Shown here in pieces: positions 13,117 to 20,810 of a stretch of DNA of 20,810 bases. The stretch covers positions 1 to 20,810 of the forward strand of contig CAISTO010000063.1 of the NCBI GenBank assembly GCA_903888395.1, in the 5' to 3' direction. Each line of letters starts with the position of its first letter. Position 1 is the first letter of the stretch. The stretch comes from an uncultured Bacteroidota bacterium. GTDB lineage: Bacteria; Bacteroidota; Bacteroidia; UKL13-3. The position numbers and the translations under genes were made by a program. The notes beneath the pieces are model-generated. The model made no database searches and was not told where the DNA came from. It was given only the letters and a program-made list of their open reading frames with translations.

Positions 13117-15243
13117 TTAGTTTGTGGTGGGTTTATTTAATTTAATATCAGTACCCAATCTTTGCAAGTATGCTATCAATGCTATTAATTCTTTGTCGCT
13201 AGCTAATTTTATTTTTTCAATAGCTAAATTTTCACTGATACTTTTTGCTTGAGTTTGCAAATCTTGTATTGCTTTTTCCTCGTATCCTTTTTCATAAGGA
13301 ACTCCCAAAGTACGCATTGCATTTATTTTGGCTTTTGTGTTCGAAACATCTAGTGTTTGTTCAGCTAACCATTGATATGCTGGCATAATAGAACCAGGTG
13401 ACATTGATCTTGGGTCTATCATGTGATTATAGTGCCATGAGTTTGGATATTTTCCACCAACGCGCATCAAATCTGGTCCGGTACGTTTTGATCCCCATAA
13501 AAACGGATGGTCATAAACAAATTCACCTGCCTTAGAATATTCACCATAACGTTCTGTTTCGCTTCTAAACGGACGAATCATTTGTGAGTGGCAACCAACA
13601 CAACCTTCACGTATGTATAAATCTCTTCCTTGTAATTCTAAAGGAGTATAAGGTTTTACACTGGTAATAGTTGGAATATTTGATTTAATTAAGAAAGTTG
13701 GTATCATTTCTACAGCTCCACCAATTAATATTACAATAATTGAAAGTATCATAAAAGTCATTGGTTTACGCTCTAAAGCTTTATGCCAGTATGAAGCATG
13801 ACCAGTTGGAGTATAATTTTTTTCTAGTGCAGGAGCTTCTGCATTTTCATTAGCTATTAAACTACCAGCAAGCATAGTTTTTACAATATTATAAACCATT
13901 ACTAAAGTACCAATTAAAAATAAAGTACCTCCGAATGAACGCATTACATGTAGAGAAAGTACTTGTTTAGTAGTGTCAATAAATTCATATTTTAATTGAC
14001 CAGCTTCTGTAAATTCTTTCCACATTAAACCTTGGGTAAATCCACTCCAATACATAGGAACAGTGTAAAATAAAATTCCTAAAGTACCAATCCAGAAATG
14101 GAAGTTAGCCATCTTTTTAGAGTGAAGTGGTCTGTTATAAATTCTAGGAATTAACCAATATAAAATACCAAAAGTCATGAAACCATTCCAACCTAAAGCA
14201 CCAACGTGAACGTGAGCAACAATCCAATCAGTAAAATGTGCAATTGCATTTACGTTTTTCAATGAAAGCATTGGACCTTCAAAAGTTGACATACCATAAG
14301 CAGTTACACCTACAGCAAAAAATTTCAATACTGGTTCATCTCTTACTTTATCCCAAGCACCACGTAAAGTCAATAATCCATTGATCATACCACCCCAAGA
14401 TGGAGCAATAAGCATTACAGAAAATGCTACACCTAACGATTGAGCCCAATCAGGTAATGAAGAATATAATAAATGATGTGGGCCAGCCCAAATATATAAA
14501 AATATCAAAGTCCAGAAATGTAAAATAGATAGTTTGTATGAATAAACTGGTCTATCAACTGCTTTAGGTAAATAATAATACATCATACCTAAAAATGGAG
14601 TAGTTAAGAAAAATGCTACAGCATTATGTCCATACCACCATTGTACTAAAGCATCTTGAACACCTGCGTACCACGAGTAACTTTTAAACATAGAAACTGG
14701 TAACTCAAATGAATTTACTAAATGCAATACAGCAACTGTAACAAATGTGGCTATATAAAACCAAATTGCAACATACATGTGGCGTTCTCTACGTTTTAAA
14801 ATAGTACCAAACATGTTCCAACCAAATACCACCCAAATAACTGTAATGGCTATATCTATTGGCCATTCTAACTCAGCATATTCTTTTGAAGTAGTAATAC
14901 CTAATGGTAATGTAACTGCAGCTGCAACTATAATTAATTGCCAACCCCAAAAGTGAATATTACTTAAAAGGTCACTGAACATTCTGGCTTTACATAAACG
15001 CTGAAGTGAATAATAAACGCCCATAAAAACGGCATTTCCTACAAACGCAAAAATAATAGCATTGGTATGTAAGGGACGAATCCTTCCAAATGATGTGTAC
15101 TGATTACCTAAATTAGCCGCGGGTTCGTAAAGCTGAATGGCTATTAGTAGGCCAACTAGCATTCCTACTATGCCAAAAACCATGGTGGCAATGGCAAAGT
15201 TTCTTACGATTCGATTGTCGTATTGAAATTTTTCTGTTTGCAT
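13117..15243 (-). CDS. ccoNO: Fused cbb3 oxidase subunits CcoN-CcoO
   Basis: The catalytic haem-copper oxidase subunit and the mono-haem cytochrome c subunit in one 708-residue chain, a fusion known in Bacteroidota. The CcoN part (about 1-480, 12 helices) has candidate haem b and CuB histidines at H59 (RPLHTN), H206 (WWYGHNAV), H256-H257 (WAGPHHLLY), and H344 and H346 (VAHVHVGALGWNG). A linker (about 465-490) leads to the CcoO anchor helix (MTFMILSIIVILIGGAVEMI) and the haem c site C548-V-G-C551-H552 (REGCVGCHSQMIRPF), with the likely Met ligand in SIMPAYQW. I start at the ATG at 15243 (MQTEKFQYDNRIV), the usual start in the family; a TTG at 15270 adds nine residues lying on the probable promoter. 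Confidence 0.97.
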   Translation of the reverse strand: MQTEKFQYDNRIVRNFAIATMVFGIVGMLVGLLIAIQLYEPAANLGNQYTSFGRIRPLHTNAIIFAFVGNAVFMGVYYSLQRLCKARMFSDLLSNIHFWGWQLIIVAAAVTLPLGITTSKEYAELEWPIDIAITVIWVVFGWNMFGTILKRRERHMYVAIWFYIATFVTVAVLHLVNSFELPVSMFKSYSWYAGVQDALVQWWYGHNAVAFFLTTPFLGMMYYYLPKAVDRPVYSYKLSILHFWTLIFLYIWAGPHHLLYSSLPDWAQSLGVAFSVMLIAPSWGGMINGLLTLRGAWDKVRDEPVLKFFAVGVTAYGMSTFEGPMLSLKNVNAIAHFTDWIVAHVHVGALGWNGFMTFGILYWLIPRIYNRPLHSKKMANFHFWIGTLGILFYTVPMYWSGFTQGLMWKEFTEAGQLKYEFIDTTKQVLSLHVMRSFGGTLFLIGTLVMVYNIVKTMLAGSLIANENAEAPALEKNYTPTGHASYWHKALERKPMTFMILSIIVILIGGAVEMIPTFLIKSNIPTITSVKPYTPLELQGRDLYIREGCVGCHSQMIRPFRSETERYGEYSKAGEFVYDHPFLWGSKRTGPDLMRVGGKYPNSWHYNHMIDPRSMSPGSIMPAYQWLAEQTLDVSNTKAKINAMRTLGVPYEKGYEEKAIQDLQTQAKSISENLAIEKIKLASDKELIALIAYLQRLGTDIKLNKPTTN

Positions 15244-15267
15244 AAAATGTATGTTTATAAAGTGAAA

Positions 15268-15275
15268 CAAACGTA
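15268..15275 (-). promoter_or_regulatory. -7 box upstream of ccoNO
   Basis: On the - strand this reads TACGTTTG, a full match to the TAnnTTTG element. Transcription would start about 18 nt before the ccoNO ATG. No clear TTTG lies at the -33 distance, so the promoter may need an activator. Confidence 0.45.
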
Positions 15276-15340
15276 CATCTAATACAAATTAATGAATATG
15301 TAAAAGTTCAATTTTCGGCTTGAGAGTTTTTATATTTAAA

Positions 15341-15356
15341 TGTGACCCAAGTCATA
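15341..15356. promoter_or_regulatory. CRP/FNR-like palindrome upstream of ccoNO
   Basis: TGTGACCCAAGTCATA resembles the CRP/FNR-family half-site pair TGTGA-N6-TCACA with one mismatch, and has a TGAC-N4-GTCA core. It lies about 90 nt before the ccoNO start codon and 15 nt after the ccoS stop. cbb3 operons are commonly controlled by FNR-type regulators, so this is a candidate oxygen-response site, but one short match is weak evidence. Confidence 0.35.
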
Positions 15357-15371
15357 AAAACCAATTGATTT

Positions 15372-15539
15372 TTACAATTCTTTTTTTTCTGGTGGTGGGG
15401 TTCCATCGTCAAAAAGAATTCGAACAGATGGAGTATAATCGTCATCTATTTGACCACTTTTTACCATCCAAATAAATGCAACCAAAAAGCCAATGGCTAA
15501 TATAAAACTGCATCCTATTAATATAAACATTATTTTCAT
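15372..15539 (-). CDS. ccoS: cbb3 oxidase maturation protein CcoS
   Basis: A 55-residue ORF on the - strand from ATG at 15539 to TAA at 15372-15374. One transmembrane helix (about 4-24, MFILIGCSFILAIGFLVAF) is followed by IWMVKSGQIDDDYTPSVRIL, which matches the CcoS signature (F-I-W-x-V-K-S-G-Q-x-D-D then P-x-x-R-x-L-F-D-D). The tail is GTPPPEKKEL. CcoS is needed to insert cofactors into CcoN. A second ATG three codons in is possible. The gene sits between ccoI and ccoNO, its usual place. Confidence 0.95.
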   Translation of the reverse strand: MKIMFILIGCSFILAIGFLVAFIWMVKSGQIDDDYTPSVRILFDDGTPPPEKKEL

Positions 15540-15558
15540 TTTCTTTTTAGTTTATAGC

Positions 15559-15614
15559 CCATGGACCATAGACGATAGTAAAATTAACTATGGTCTATCG
15601 TCCATTAACCATGG
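15559..15614. repeat. Palindromic element between ccoI and ccoS
   Basis: GGACCATAGACGATAG (15563-15578) pairs with CTATGGTCTATCGTCC (15588-15603) through 14 base pairs and two mismatches, around a 9-nt loop, and CCATGG flanks both sides (15559-15564, 15609-15614). It fills nearly all of the gap after the ccoI stop. There is no T-tract, so it is not a standard terminator. Its sequence differs from the other two palindrome families here; it looks like a small dispersed element. Confidence 0.7.
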
Positions 15615-18020
15615 TCATTGTTTCATTTTCCTTGCCAATAAATACGTACTAATACTTGTAAAACCAATTACAGTAACTGAACTAATTGGCATGAGTATAG
15701 CAGCTATTACTGGCGATAATGTTCCACTAACAGCATAACTTAAACCAATTAAATTATACAATAATGATAATGCAAAACTCACATAAATAACCTTCATGGT
15801 ATTTTTACAATATTGTAAATAAGCAGGTAAATATTCAAAATTAGCAGCATCCATTATTACATCACTACTTGGTGAAAAACTAGCAGTATCTTCACTTAAA
15901 CTAATACCAACATTTGCAGCTTTTAAAGCTCCAGCATCATTTAATCCATCGCCTATCATCATTACTTTATTTTGGTTGCCTTGCAATGTGTTTATATAAA
16001 GTAACTTGTCGGAAGGATTTTGTTTAAATAATAACTCAGATTGTGAAGGAAAAACAGTTTGCAAATAAGTTTTTTCTAACTCGTTATCACCCGATAATAG
16101 ATGAAGGGAAAAGTACTTTGATAAATTGCTAATTACTTGCTTCAATCCCTTTCTATATGTATGGTTAATAACAAAACAACCTTTATTTTCTTGATTTATT
16201 TTAATGTAAATTCTAGTATTTAAAAGTGAGTTCTCCTCTTCTTTAATATTTAAAAAAATGGCGGAGCCAACTAATATATTATTTCCTGCTACATTCGCCT
16301 CAATTCCTTTTCCAGTTATTTCTTTAAAATCATTTAAAATGATAGCAGAATTTATGTCTAAAAACTGAGCTATTTGCTTACTTAATGGATGAATAGAATT
16401 TTGTGTAACAGAAAAAATAAGTTCCTTTTCAAACTCACTTAAAGCATCACCAATAAAGCTAATTTTTGAATCATTGCTTTGTGTAATTGTTCCTGTTTTA
16501 TCAAAAACAATGGTATTCATATTTGCTATGTTTTCAACTACACTTGCCGATTTTAAATAAAATTTATTTCTGCCTAAATTTCTCATAGCATTGCCAAGGG
16601 CAAACGGACTAGAAAGCGCTAAAGCACAAGGACAAGCAATAATTAAAACGGAAGTAAAAGCATGAATAATTTTGCTTATATCATATACCGCCCAAAAAAC
16701 TGCGGCACTTAATGCAATAGCTAATAATGCAAAAGTAAAATACTTACTTACTTTGGTTTGAAAAGTTTCAACTTTACTGTTATTATCTTTTGCAAAAATA
16801 TCGTTATTCCAAAGTTGTGTTAAGTAACTTTGTTCAGTTAATTTTTTTACTTCTAACTCTATATTTCCACTGGTTTGTTTGCCTCCAGCAAAAATAATTT
16901 CGCCCAACTCCTTTGCTATTGGGTCTTTTTCGCCCGATACAAAACTAAAATCAATATTTGCTTTTCCTTTTAATAAAATACTGTCTGTTGGAATAATTTC
17001 ATTGTTTCTAATCAATATCCTATCACCTATTTTCAATTTATCAATGGCAACAGTTGTGGTTTTATCATGATGAATGGTAACTACAGAAATTGGGAAATAC
17101 GATTTATAATCTCTTTCAAATGAAAGTGAATCGTATGTTTTTTGTTGAAACCATTTTCCGATCAATAAAAAGAAAATTAAACCTGCCAAAGTATCGCAAT
17201 AACCTAAACCAGTATGTGAAAGAATTTCATAAAAATTACGAATAAATAATACTACTAATCCCAATGCCAAAGGCACATCTATTGTTATTAATTTTTTTCG
17301 TAAACCTTTAAATGCTCCAATTAAATAGTCTTGTCCGCTATATAAAAATGTTGGAATAGAAAGAGCTAAGTTTATCAAACCAAATGCAGGTGAAAGGTAA
17401 TGCTTAGTGGTATTATCTAATCCAAAATATTCAGGAAAACTAACCAACATGATGTTACCAAAACAAAAACCAGCCACTCCAATTTGAAATAATAATTTCC
17501 TATTTGGATTCAGGGGTTTTACACTATCAATATCACTCATGTTGAACGATGGTTCGTAACCAATACTTGCTAATAATTCTACTAATTGTCGGAGTGAAAT
17601 TTTATTTATATCGTAAACAATATTTGCATTTTTCTTTAAAAAGTTCACCCTAACAGCAACTACTCCTTCATTTATTTTATATAAATTTTCTAATAAATAA
17701 ATGCAACTACTACAATGAATATTTGGAATTTTAAATTGAAGGCGAGCAATTTTTGCATCAATATAATCAATAATTTTTGTTTGAATATTTGGATCGTCTA
17801 AATAAGCAAATTTATTGCCAATGCTTTGTTTTAAAGACTTTCCAGGTGTTTTTTCAATTGAATAATAAGAAGTAAGGTTATTGTCTGTTAATAATACAAA
17901 AACATTTTTGCAGCCATTACAACAGAAGGATTTTTCGGCAATTAGAATTTCATTTTCATCACAAAAATCGCCACAGTGATAACAAGATGTTTTGGTTTTA
18001 GTTTTTTTTATTTCTATCAT
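15615..18020 (-). CDS. ccoI: Copper-type P1B ATPase CcoI (FixI)
   Basis: An 801-residue heavy-metal P-type ATPase that exports Cu(I) for cbb3 oxidase maturation. In order: a cysteine-rich N-terminal region (CYHCGDFCDEN and FCCNGCKNVF, about 13-40) of the kind found in FixI, an HMA domain with C103-S-S-C106, eight predicted helices, the actuator motif SGEKDPI (TGE variant), the transmembrane C463-P-C465 metal site, the phosphorylated D507 in DKTGTIT, the HP pair in IHPLSKQ, and GDGLNDAGAL. The S in place of the usual T in the actuator loop is common in FixI-type pumps. It starts 14 nt after the Usp-like gene and so is probably in the same transcript. Confidence 0.95.
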   Translation of the reverse strand: MIEIKKTKTKTSCYHCGDFCDENEILIAEKSFCCNGCKNVFVLLTDNNLTSYYSIEKTPGKSLKQSIGNKFAYLDDPNIQTKIIDYIDAKIARLQFKIPNIHCSSCIYLLENLYKINEGVVAVRVNFLKKNANIVYDINKISLRQLVELLASIGYEPSFNMSDIDSVKPLNPNRKLLFQIGVAGFCFGNIMLVSFPEYFGLDNTTKHYLSPAFGLINLALSIPTFLYSGQDYLIGAFKGLRKKLITIDVPLALGLVVLFIRNFYEILSHTGLGYCDTLAGLIFFLLIGKWFQQKTYDSLSFERDYKSYFPISVVTIHHDKTTTVAIDKLKIGDRILIRNNEIIPTDSILLKGKANIDFSFVSGEKDPIAKELGEIIFAGGKQTSGNIELEVKKLTEQSYLTQLWNNDIFAKDNNSKVETFQTKVSKYFTFALLAIALSAAVFWAVYDISKIIHAFTSVLIIACPCALALSSPFALGNAMRNLGRNKFYLKSASVVENIANMNTIVFDKTGTITQSNDSKISFIGDALSEFEKELIFSVTQNSIHPLSKQIAQFLDINSAIILNDFKEITGKGIEANVAGNNILVGSAIFLNIKEEENSLLNTRIYIKINQENKGCFVINHTYRKGLKQVISNLSKYFSLHLLSGDNELEKTYLQTVFPSQSELLFKQNPSDKLLYINTLQGNQNKVMMIGDGLNDAGALKAANVGISLSEDTASFSPSSDVIMDAANFEYLPAYLQYCKNTMKVIYVSFALSLLYNLIGLSYAVSGTLSPVIAAILMPISSVTVIGFTSISTYLLARKMKQ

Positions 18021-18034
18021 TTTTTATTAAAAAA

Positions 18035-18874
18035 TTATATCATAAAAATACTTCTATTTTCTTTCATAAAATACGATTTTTCGTTTTTCATCAAATCATT
18101 TATAATGTCTTTTCTATTGCTTCCAGCAACCAATAAAAAGTTTTCAAATTGATCTAATATACTAAATAATTCATCTTCATAAAAGGCTGGATCTATTCGA
18201 GTAATTGAAAAATTTAAACGATAAGTTTTAATATAATTGATCAAAAATTTTTCGTCTTTATTTGCTTCAAAAGTTGATTTTACAATTAGTTGTAAAGTAG
18301 CATTTTTAGTTTGGTCACTTATTAAATAAGTAAATAATTTAATAGCTTCAAAAGATGTAGTAGTTCCATCAAAAAGCAAAATAATATTTTTTAATTCATA
18401 TTTTTTTGAAGGTAAAATAAGTAATGGACATTTACTGTGTGATAATAATTTTTCAATATTATGCTTGCCATTTTTGGTAAGAAAATTTTTAAGAATTCCT
18501 TCTTTTCCTAAAATAAACAAATCATAATACATTGATTTTATTTCAAATGTATTGTGATTCAATTTGTCATTATTGAAAAGCACATCAATTTTCAAATTTA
18601 AATCACTGCATTTTTGAATAATACTTTGAATAATCTCATCATTATTTAATGGATTATCACGCATAATATTTTCAATTATTTCTGCATAACTATATTGGCC
18701 AAGTTCAATATTGTTTTCTTTAAATAATTTATCAATTCTATTGTGGCTTATTCCCTCAATATAAGCGCCAGTAGAATTATTTAAAAAAGCGGTACTTACT
18801 AATGTTTTACTTTGGTCAATTAATGTTGCTGCATTGATGTTATCCTCTAAAAGAATTAGCAAATTTTTGGACAT
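18035..18874 (-). CDS. Tandem universal stress (UspA-like) protein
   Basis: A 279-residue cytoplasmic protein with two diverged Usp folds. Repeat 1 (about 1-133) ends LLSHSKCPLLILPSKKYE, the typical Usp closing strand. Repeat 2 (about 138-279) starts KNIILLFDGTTTSFEAIKLF and ends with a GSNRKDIINDLMKN loop and the strand SIFMI. The G-S-x-R/G loop at the end resembles the ATP-binding loop G-x2-G-x9-G only partly, so nucleotide binding is uncertain. It is the first gene of the cco transcript, with a consensus promoter just upstream. Usp genes are common beside low-oxygen respiration genes, so a role in microaerobic stress is likely. Confidence 0.8.
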   Translation of the reverse strand: MSKNLLILLEDNINAATLIDQSKTLVSTAFLNNSTGAYIEGISHNRIDKLFKENNIELGQYSYAEIIENIMRDNPLNNDEIIQSIIQKCSDLNLKIDVLFNNDKLNHNTFEIKSMYYDLFILGKEGILKNFLTKNGKHNIEKLLSHSKCPLLILPSKKYELKNIILLFDGTTTSFEAIKLFTYLISDQTKNATLQLIVKSTFEANKDEKFLINYIKTYRLNFSITRIDPAFYEDELFSILDQFENFLLVAGSNRKDIINDLMKNEKSYFMKENRSIFMI

Positions 18875-18893
18875 AATATCTTTGATTAAACCT

Positions 18894-18914
18894 TGATAAA
18901 TTTAGTATTTATCA
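18894..18914. promoter_or_regulatory. Operator-like palindrome in the leader of the usp-cco transcript
   Basis: TGATAAA (18894-18900) and TTTATCA (18908-18914) form perfect 7-nt arms around a 7-nt centre. The site covers the predicted transcription start and the first 20 nt of the leader, where a repressor would block transcription. The 21-nt span is too wide for an FNR box (TTGAT-N4-ATCAA), so the regulator is unknown. A leader hairpin is the alternative. Confidence 0.4.
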
Positions 18915-18920
18915 GTTTGT

Positions 18921-18952
18921 CAAATATATTTACAGCGCAGTTATTATTCAAA
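18921..18952 (-). promoter_or_regulatory. Bacteroidota-type promoter of the usp-ccoI genes
   Basis: On the - strand TTTG (18949-18952) is followed by 20 nt and then TATATTTG (18921-18928). Both boxes match the -33/-7 consensus exactly. Transcription would start near 18914, about 40 nt before the Usp ATG. Confidence 0.7.
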
Positions 18953-19027
18953 TGATTACCCTCAACACATATAATGACTAATGTTCTTATTTAAATAAAT
19001 AAAAGTCAAAATATACTTTAGAAGTAC

Positions 19028-19342
19028 TTATTTTATTGCTAATGCTGTTATTTCTTTTTTAAGTTTTCCTTCTAACCAAAATGTTCCAAATGGAATGAAA
19101 GAAACAACAAATGCTATTAAAGTTTTAAAAAAACTCCATTTTAAAACTATAAAAACTTGTAAAAGTAATATGCCATAAACTACAAATAAAACGCCATGTA
19201 GCCAACCAAAATATTTTACAGGTTCTGGAATATGTAGCATATATTTTAAGGGCATTGCTACAAACAATAAAACTAAATATGAAACACCTTCGGTAAATGC
19301 GATTATTCTAAAATTTTTAAGTACTTTAATTTTATTTGTCAT
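19028..19342 (-). CDS. DUF3817 family membrane protein
   Basis: A 104-residue protein with three hydrophobic helices. The order FRIIAFTEGVSYLVLLFVAM, then PVKYFGWLHGVLFVVYG, and SFIPFGTFWLE near the end is the signature of DUF3817 (YdzA-like) proteins, whose function is unknown. The conserved E in TEG and H in WLHG are present. It starts 11 nt after the sulfatase gene stop and is probably in that operon; 153 nt with a promoter separate it from the Usp-like gene. Confidence 0.85.
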   Translation of the reverse strand: MTNKIKVLKNFRIIAFTEGVSYLVLLFVAMPLKYMLHIPEPVKYFGWLHGVLFVVYGILLLQVFIVLKWSFFKTLIAFVVSFIPFGTFWLEGKLKKEITALAIK

Positions 19343-19353
19343 TATTGTTTTAT

Positions 19354-20810
19354 TTATTCTGTTGTTTTATTGTTAATCAAATCAAAATTATATTGCTGAA
19401 TAATGCATTTTACATTACTGTCTAAATTTTCTATTTTGAATTTATATTTTATATTTTTTAACTCATTTTTATGCATCAAACTATCTTGTTTTAAGTCAAA
19501 AAAACCAATGCCTTTTTTACCATCAAAATGATATACATAAGGCCAAGAAATATATTGATAAAATCCACTTGTTAGCTGCATGGCCCAATTTGTTTGGTTC
19601 ACGTTACTACCAAAACTAAAAAAAGGTTTAGAGTAGTTTGCATAATTTAATGCCATTGGCAAAATATCAATTTGTTGAATGGTATTTTGATTAATTTGTG
19701 GTTTTACCAAATTGCTATCTGCACTAAAAACAAACATAGGAATTTCAAATTTCCCTTGTGTAGTTTGGTAATATGGCTTTTCGTTTTCTGCCGAATGGTC
19801 AGCAGTTACAATAAAAATAGTATTTTTATACCAAGGTTCCTTTTTTGCTGTTTCAAAAAATTGTTGCAACGCAAAATCCGAATACTTTATAGTTCTATGA
19901 ATAGGTAATGTTCCTTCTATAAATTTATTAGATAATTGGCTAGGAATACTATATGGATGGTGTGATGACAAGGTAAATACACTGCTAAAAAAAGGTGTTT
20001 TATTAGTACTTAATTGCTTTGCAAAATAGTGCAAATAGGGTTCGTCATAAATGCCCCAATGCTTGTCAAAATCTAGTGGATTTGGATATTCATTTTTACC
20101 ATAATATTTTCCTCCGTTTGTGATAGCAGTAAAATTATCAAGACTCATGGTACCATTTTTTCCTCCATGATAAAAACTAGTTTGATATCCCATTTCACTT
20201 AAATAGGCACTAATTCCTTTTAGTTTATTTGCTTGATAGTAACTGTTTGGGTAATCATTTTCCATCCATGTTGGTAACGATGCTTCAATAGCCGGAATAC
20301 CTTCAATAGAGCGTTTTCCATTTGCATAAGCATGGTTAAACACCAAACTTTTAGTCATTAAAGAATCAATAAAAGGTGTATAACCTTTTCCTTTATTATA
20401 GTAACCAACATATTCTTTTCCCAAACTTTCAATGATAAGAATAACAATATTTGGTTTGCTATTTTGATCATTAAAAGTGGAAGCATTTTTTATAGGGTTA
20501 TAGTATTTTTCTATAACAGCATTTGGAAAATAATTTTCAGGTTTTAACCCTACTTGTTGTGTACTTACAATAAATTGGAATGGCGTATTTACAATTAAAG
20601 GAACTAATTCTGCTCTACTTATTCTAGCGGCATCAAATGTGCTTATTGGTGTTAAATTCACCCCACCTCGTGCTCCCAAAAATGTGATTAAAGCAATTGG
20701 AATTAATATTAAATATTCAGCTTTATATTGTGAAGAAATATAGTTTATTTTTTGAATTTGAAGTTTTGAATCTATTATCTTATAAAAGTAATATAACATA
20801 TATATTAATA
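19354..20810 (-). CDS. LTA synthase-like sulfatase-fold phosphotransferase, 5' end outside window
   Basis: A membrane-anchored enzyme of the alkaline phosphatase/sulfatase superfamily, LtaS-like subgroup, acting on the periplasmic side. Visible are a last transmembrane helix (EYLILIPIALITFLGA), the metal-binding PNIVILIIESLGKEY, the probable nucleophile Ser in NGKRSIEGIPAIEASLP, the SSHHPY histidine, and the metal ligands in VTADHSAEN. The frame stays open to the right edge with no stop, and the family usually has four or five helices before the domain, so the first internal ATG at 20799 is not the true start and about 100-200 residues lie outside. Gram-negative members do not make lipoteichoic acid; transfer of phosphoglycerol or phosphoethanolamine to a surface glycan is possible. 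Confidence 0.88.
   Translation of the reverse strand, partial: LIYMLYYFYKIIDSKLQIQKINYISSQYKAEYLILIPIALITFLGARGGVNLTPISTFDAARISRAELVPLIVNTPFQFIVSTQQVGLKPENYFPNAVIEKYYNPIKNASTFNDQNSKPNIVILIIESLGKEYVGYYNKGKGYTPFIDSLMTKSLVFNHAYANGKRSIEGIPAIEASLPTWMENDYPNSYYQANKLKGISAYLSEMGYQTSFYHGGKNGTMSLDNFTAITNGGKYYGKNEYPNPLDFDKHWGIYDEPYLHYFAKQLSTNKTPFFSSVFTLSSHHPYSIPSQLSNKFIEGTLPIHRTIKYSDFALQQFFETAKKEPWYKNTIFIVTADHSAENEKPYYQTTQGKFEIPMFVFSADSNLVKPQINQNTIQQIDILPMALNYANYSKPFFSFGSNVNQTNWAMQLTSGFYQYISWPYVYHFDGKKGIGFFDLKQDSLMHKNELKNIKYKFKIENLDSNVKCIIQQYNFDLINNKTTE

Noticed and set aside
15493..15738. 81-residue + strand ORF over ccoS and the end of ccoI
   Set aside because: Antisense to ccoS and ccoI, both supported by family motifs.
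18894..18914. FNR box before the Usp-like gene
   Set aside because: The half-sites are TGATAAA/TTTATCA with a 7-nt centre, too wide for TTGAT-N4-ATCAA.

Overview
The window is AT-rich and comes from a member of the Bacteroidota. Five things point there: a protein with a signal peptide and a C-terminal type IX secretion (T9SS) sorting domain, a fused CcoN-CcoO oxidase subunit, the long form of IspG, promoters of the TTTG / TAnnTTTG type, and few Shine-Dalgarno sequences. I cannot name a genus.

Layout. From 27 to 4226 genes run on the + strand: an MFS transporter of the UMF1/Atg22-like group and a LutA-like cysteine-rich protein (a close pair), then a 305-base intergenic stretch with a structured inverted repeat and a consensus promoter, then an unknown one-helix membrane protein overlapping dapF (lysine/peptidoglycan precursor). 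From 4231 to the ispG start codon at 5867 all non-coding sequence is a dense palindromic array: nineteen copies of a 13-nt palindrome (GAGCC-N3-GGCTC) and ten of a 20-nt palindrome (CAACGGGTT-N2-AACCCGTTG). They are arranged in symmetric units of about 197 nt with a 273-nt period, with one IS200-type Y1 transposase (tnpA) in the middle. ispG (isoprenoid precursor synthesis) follows directly, and a T9SS cargo protein ends the + strand block. A symmetric hairpin terminator at 9241-9276 lies between the converging blocks.

From 9311 to 20810 everything is on the - strand. Read in transcription order: a 5'-truncated LTA-synthase-like sulfatase, a DUF3817 membrane protein, a tandem Usp-like protein, then the cbb3 oxidase locus: ccoI (copper P-type ATPase), ccoS, ccoNO fusion, ccoQ, ccoP, ccoG, ccoH and a SafE/DsbD_2-like membrane protein. 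ccoQ (51 aa) and ccoS (55 aa) are small genes read directly from the bases. Together these genes make, metallate and assemble a high-affinity terminal oxidase for growth at low oxygen. CcoP carries only one haem c motif.

Most interesting signal. The palindrome array with tnpA fills the whole dapF-ispG gap. The 22-nt leader and first six coding bases of tnpA are nearly identical to those of ispG, and the same leader also ends other array units. This suggests that the mobile element supplied the ribosome-binding site and start codon of an essential gene. Two other, unrelated palindromic elements sit inside the cco locus.
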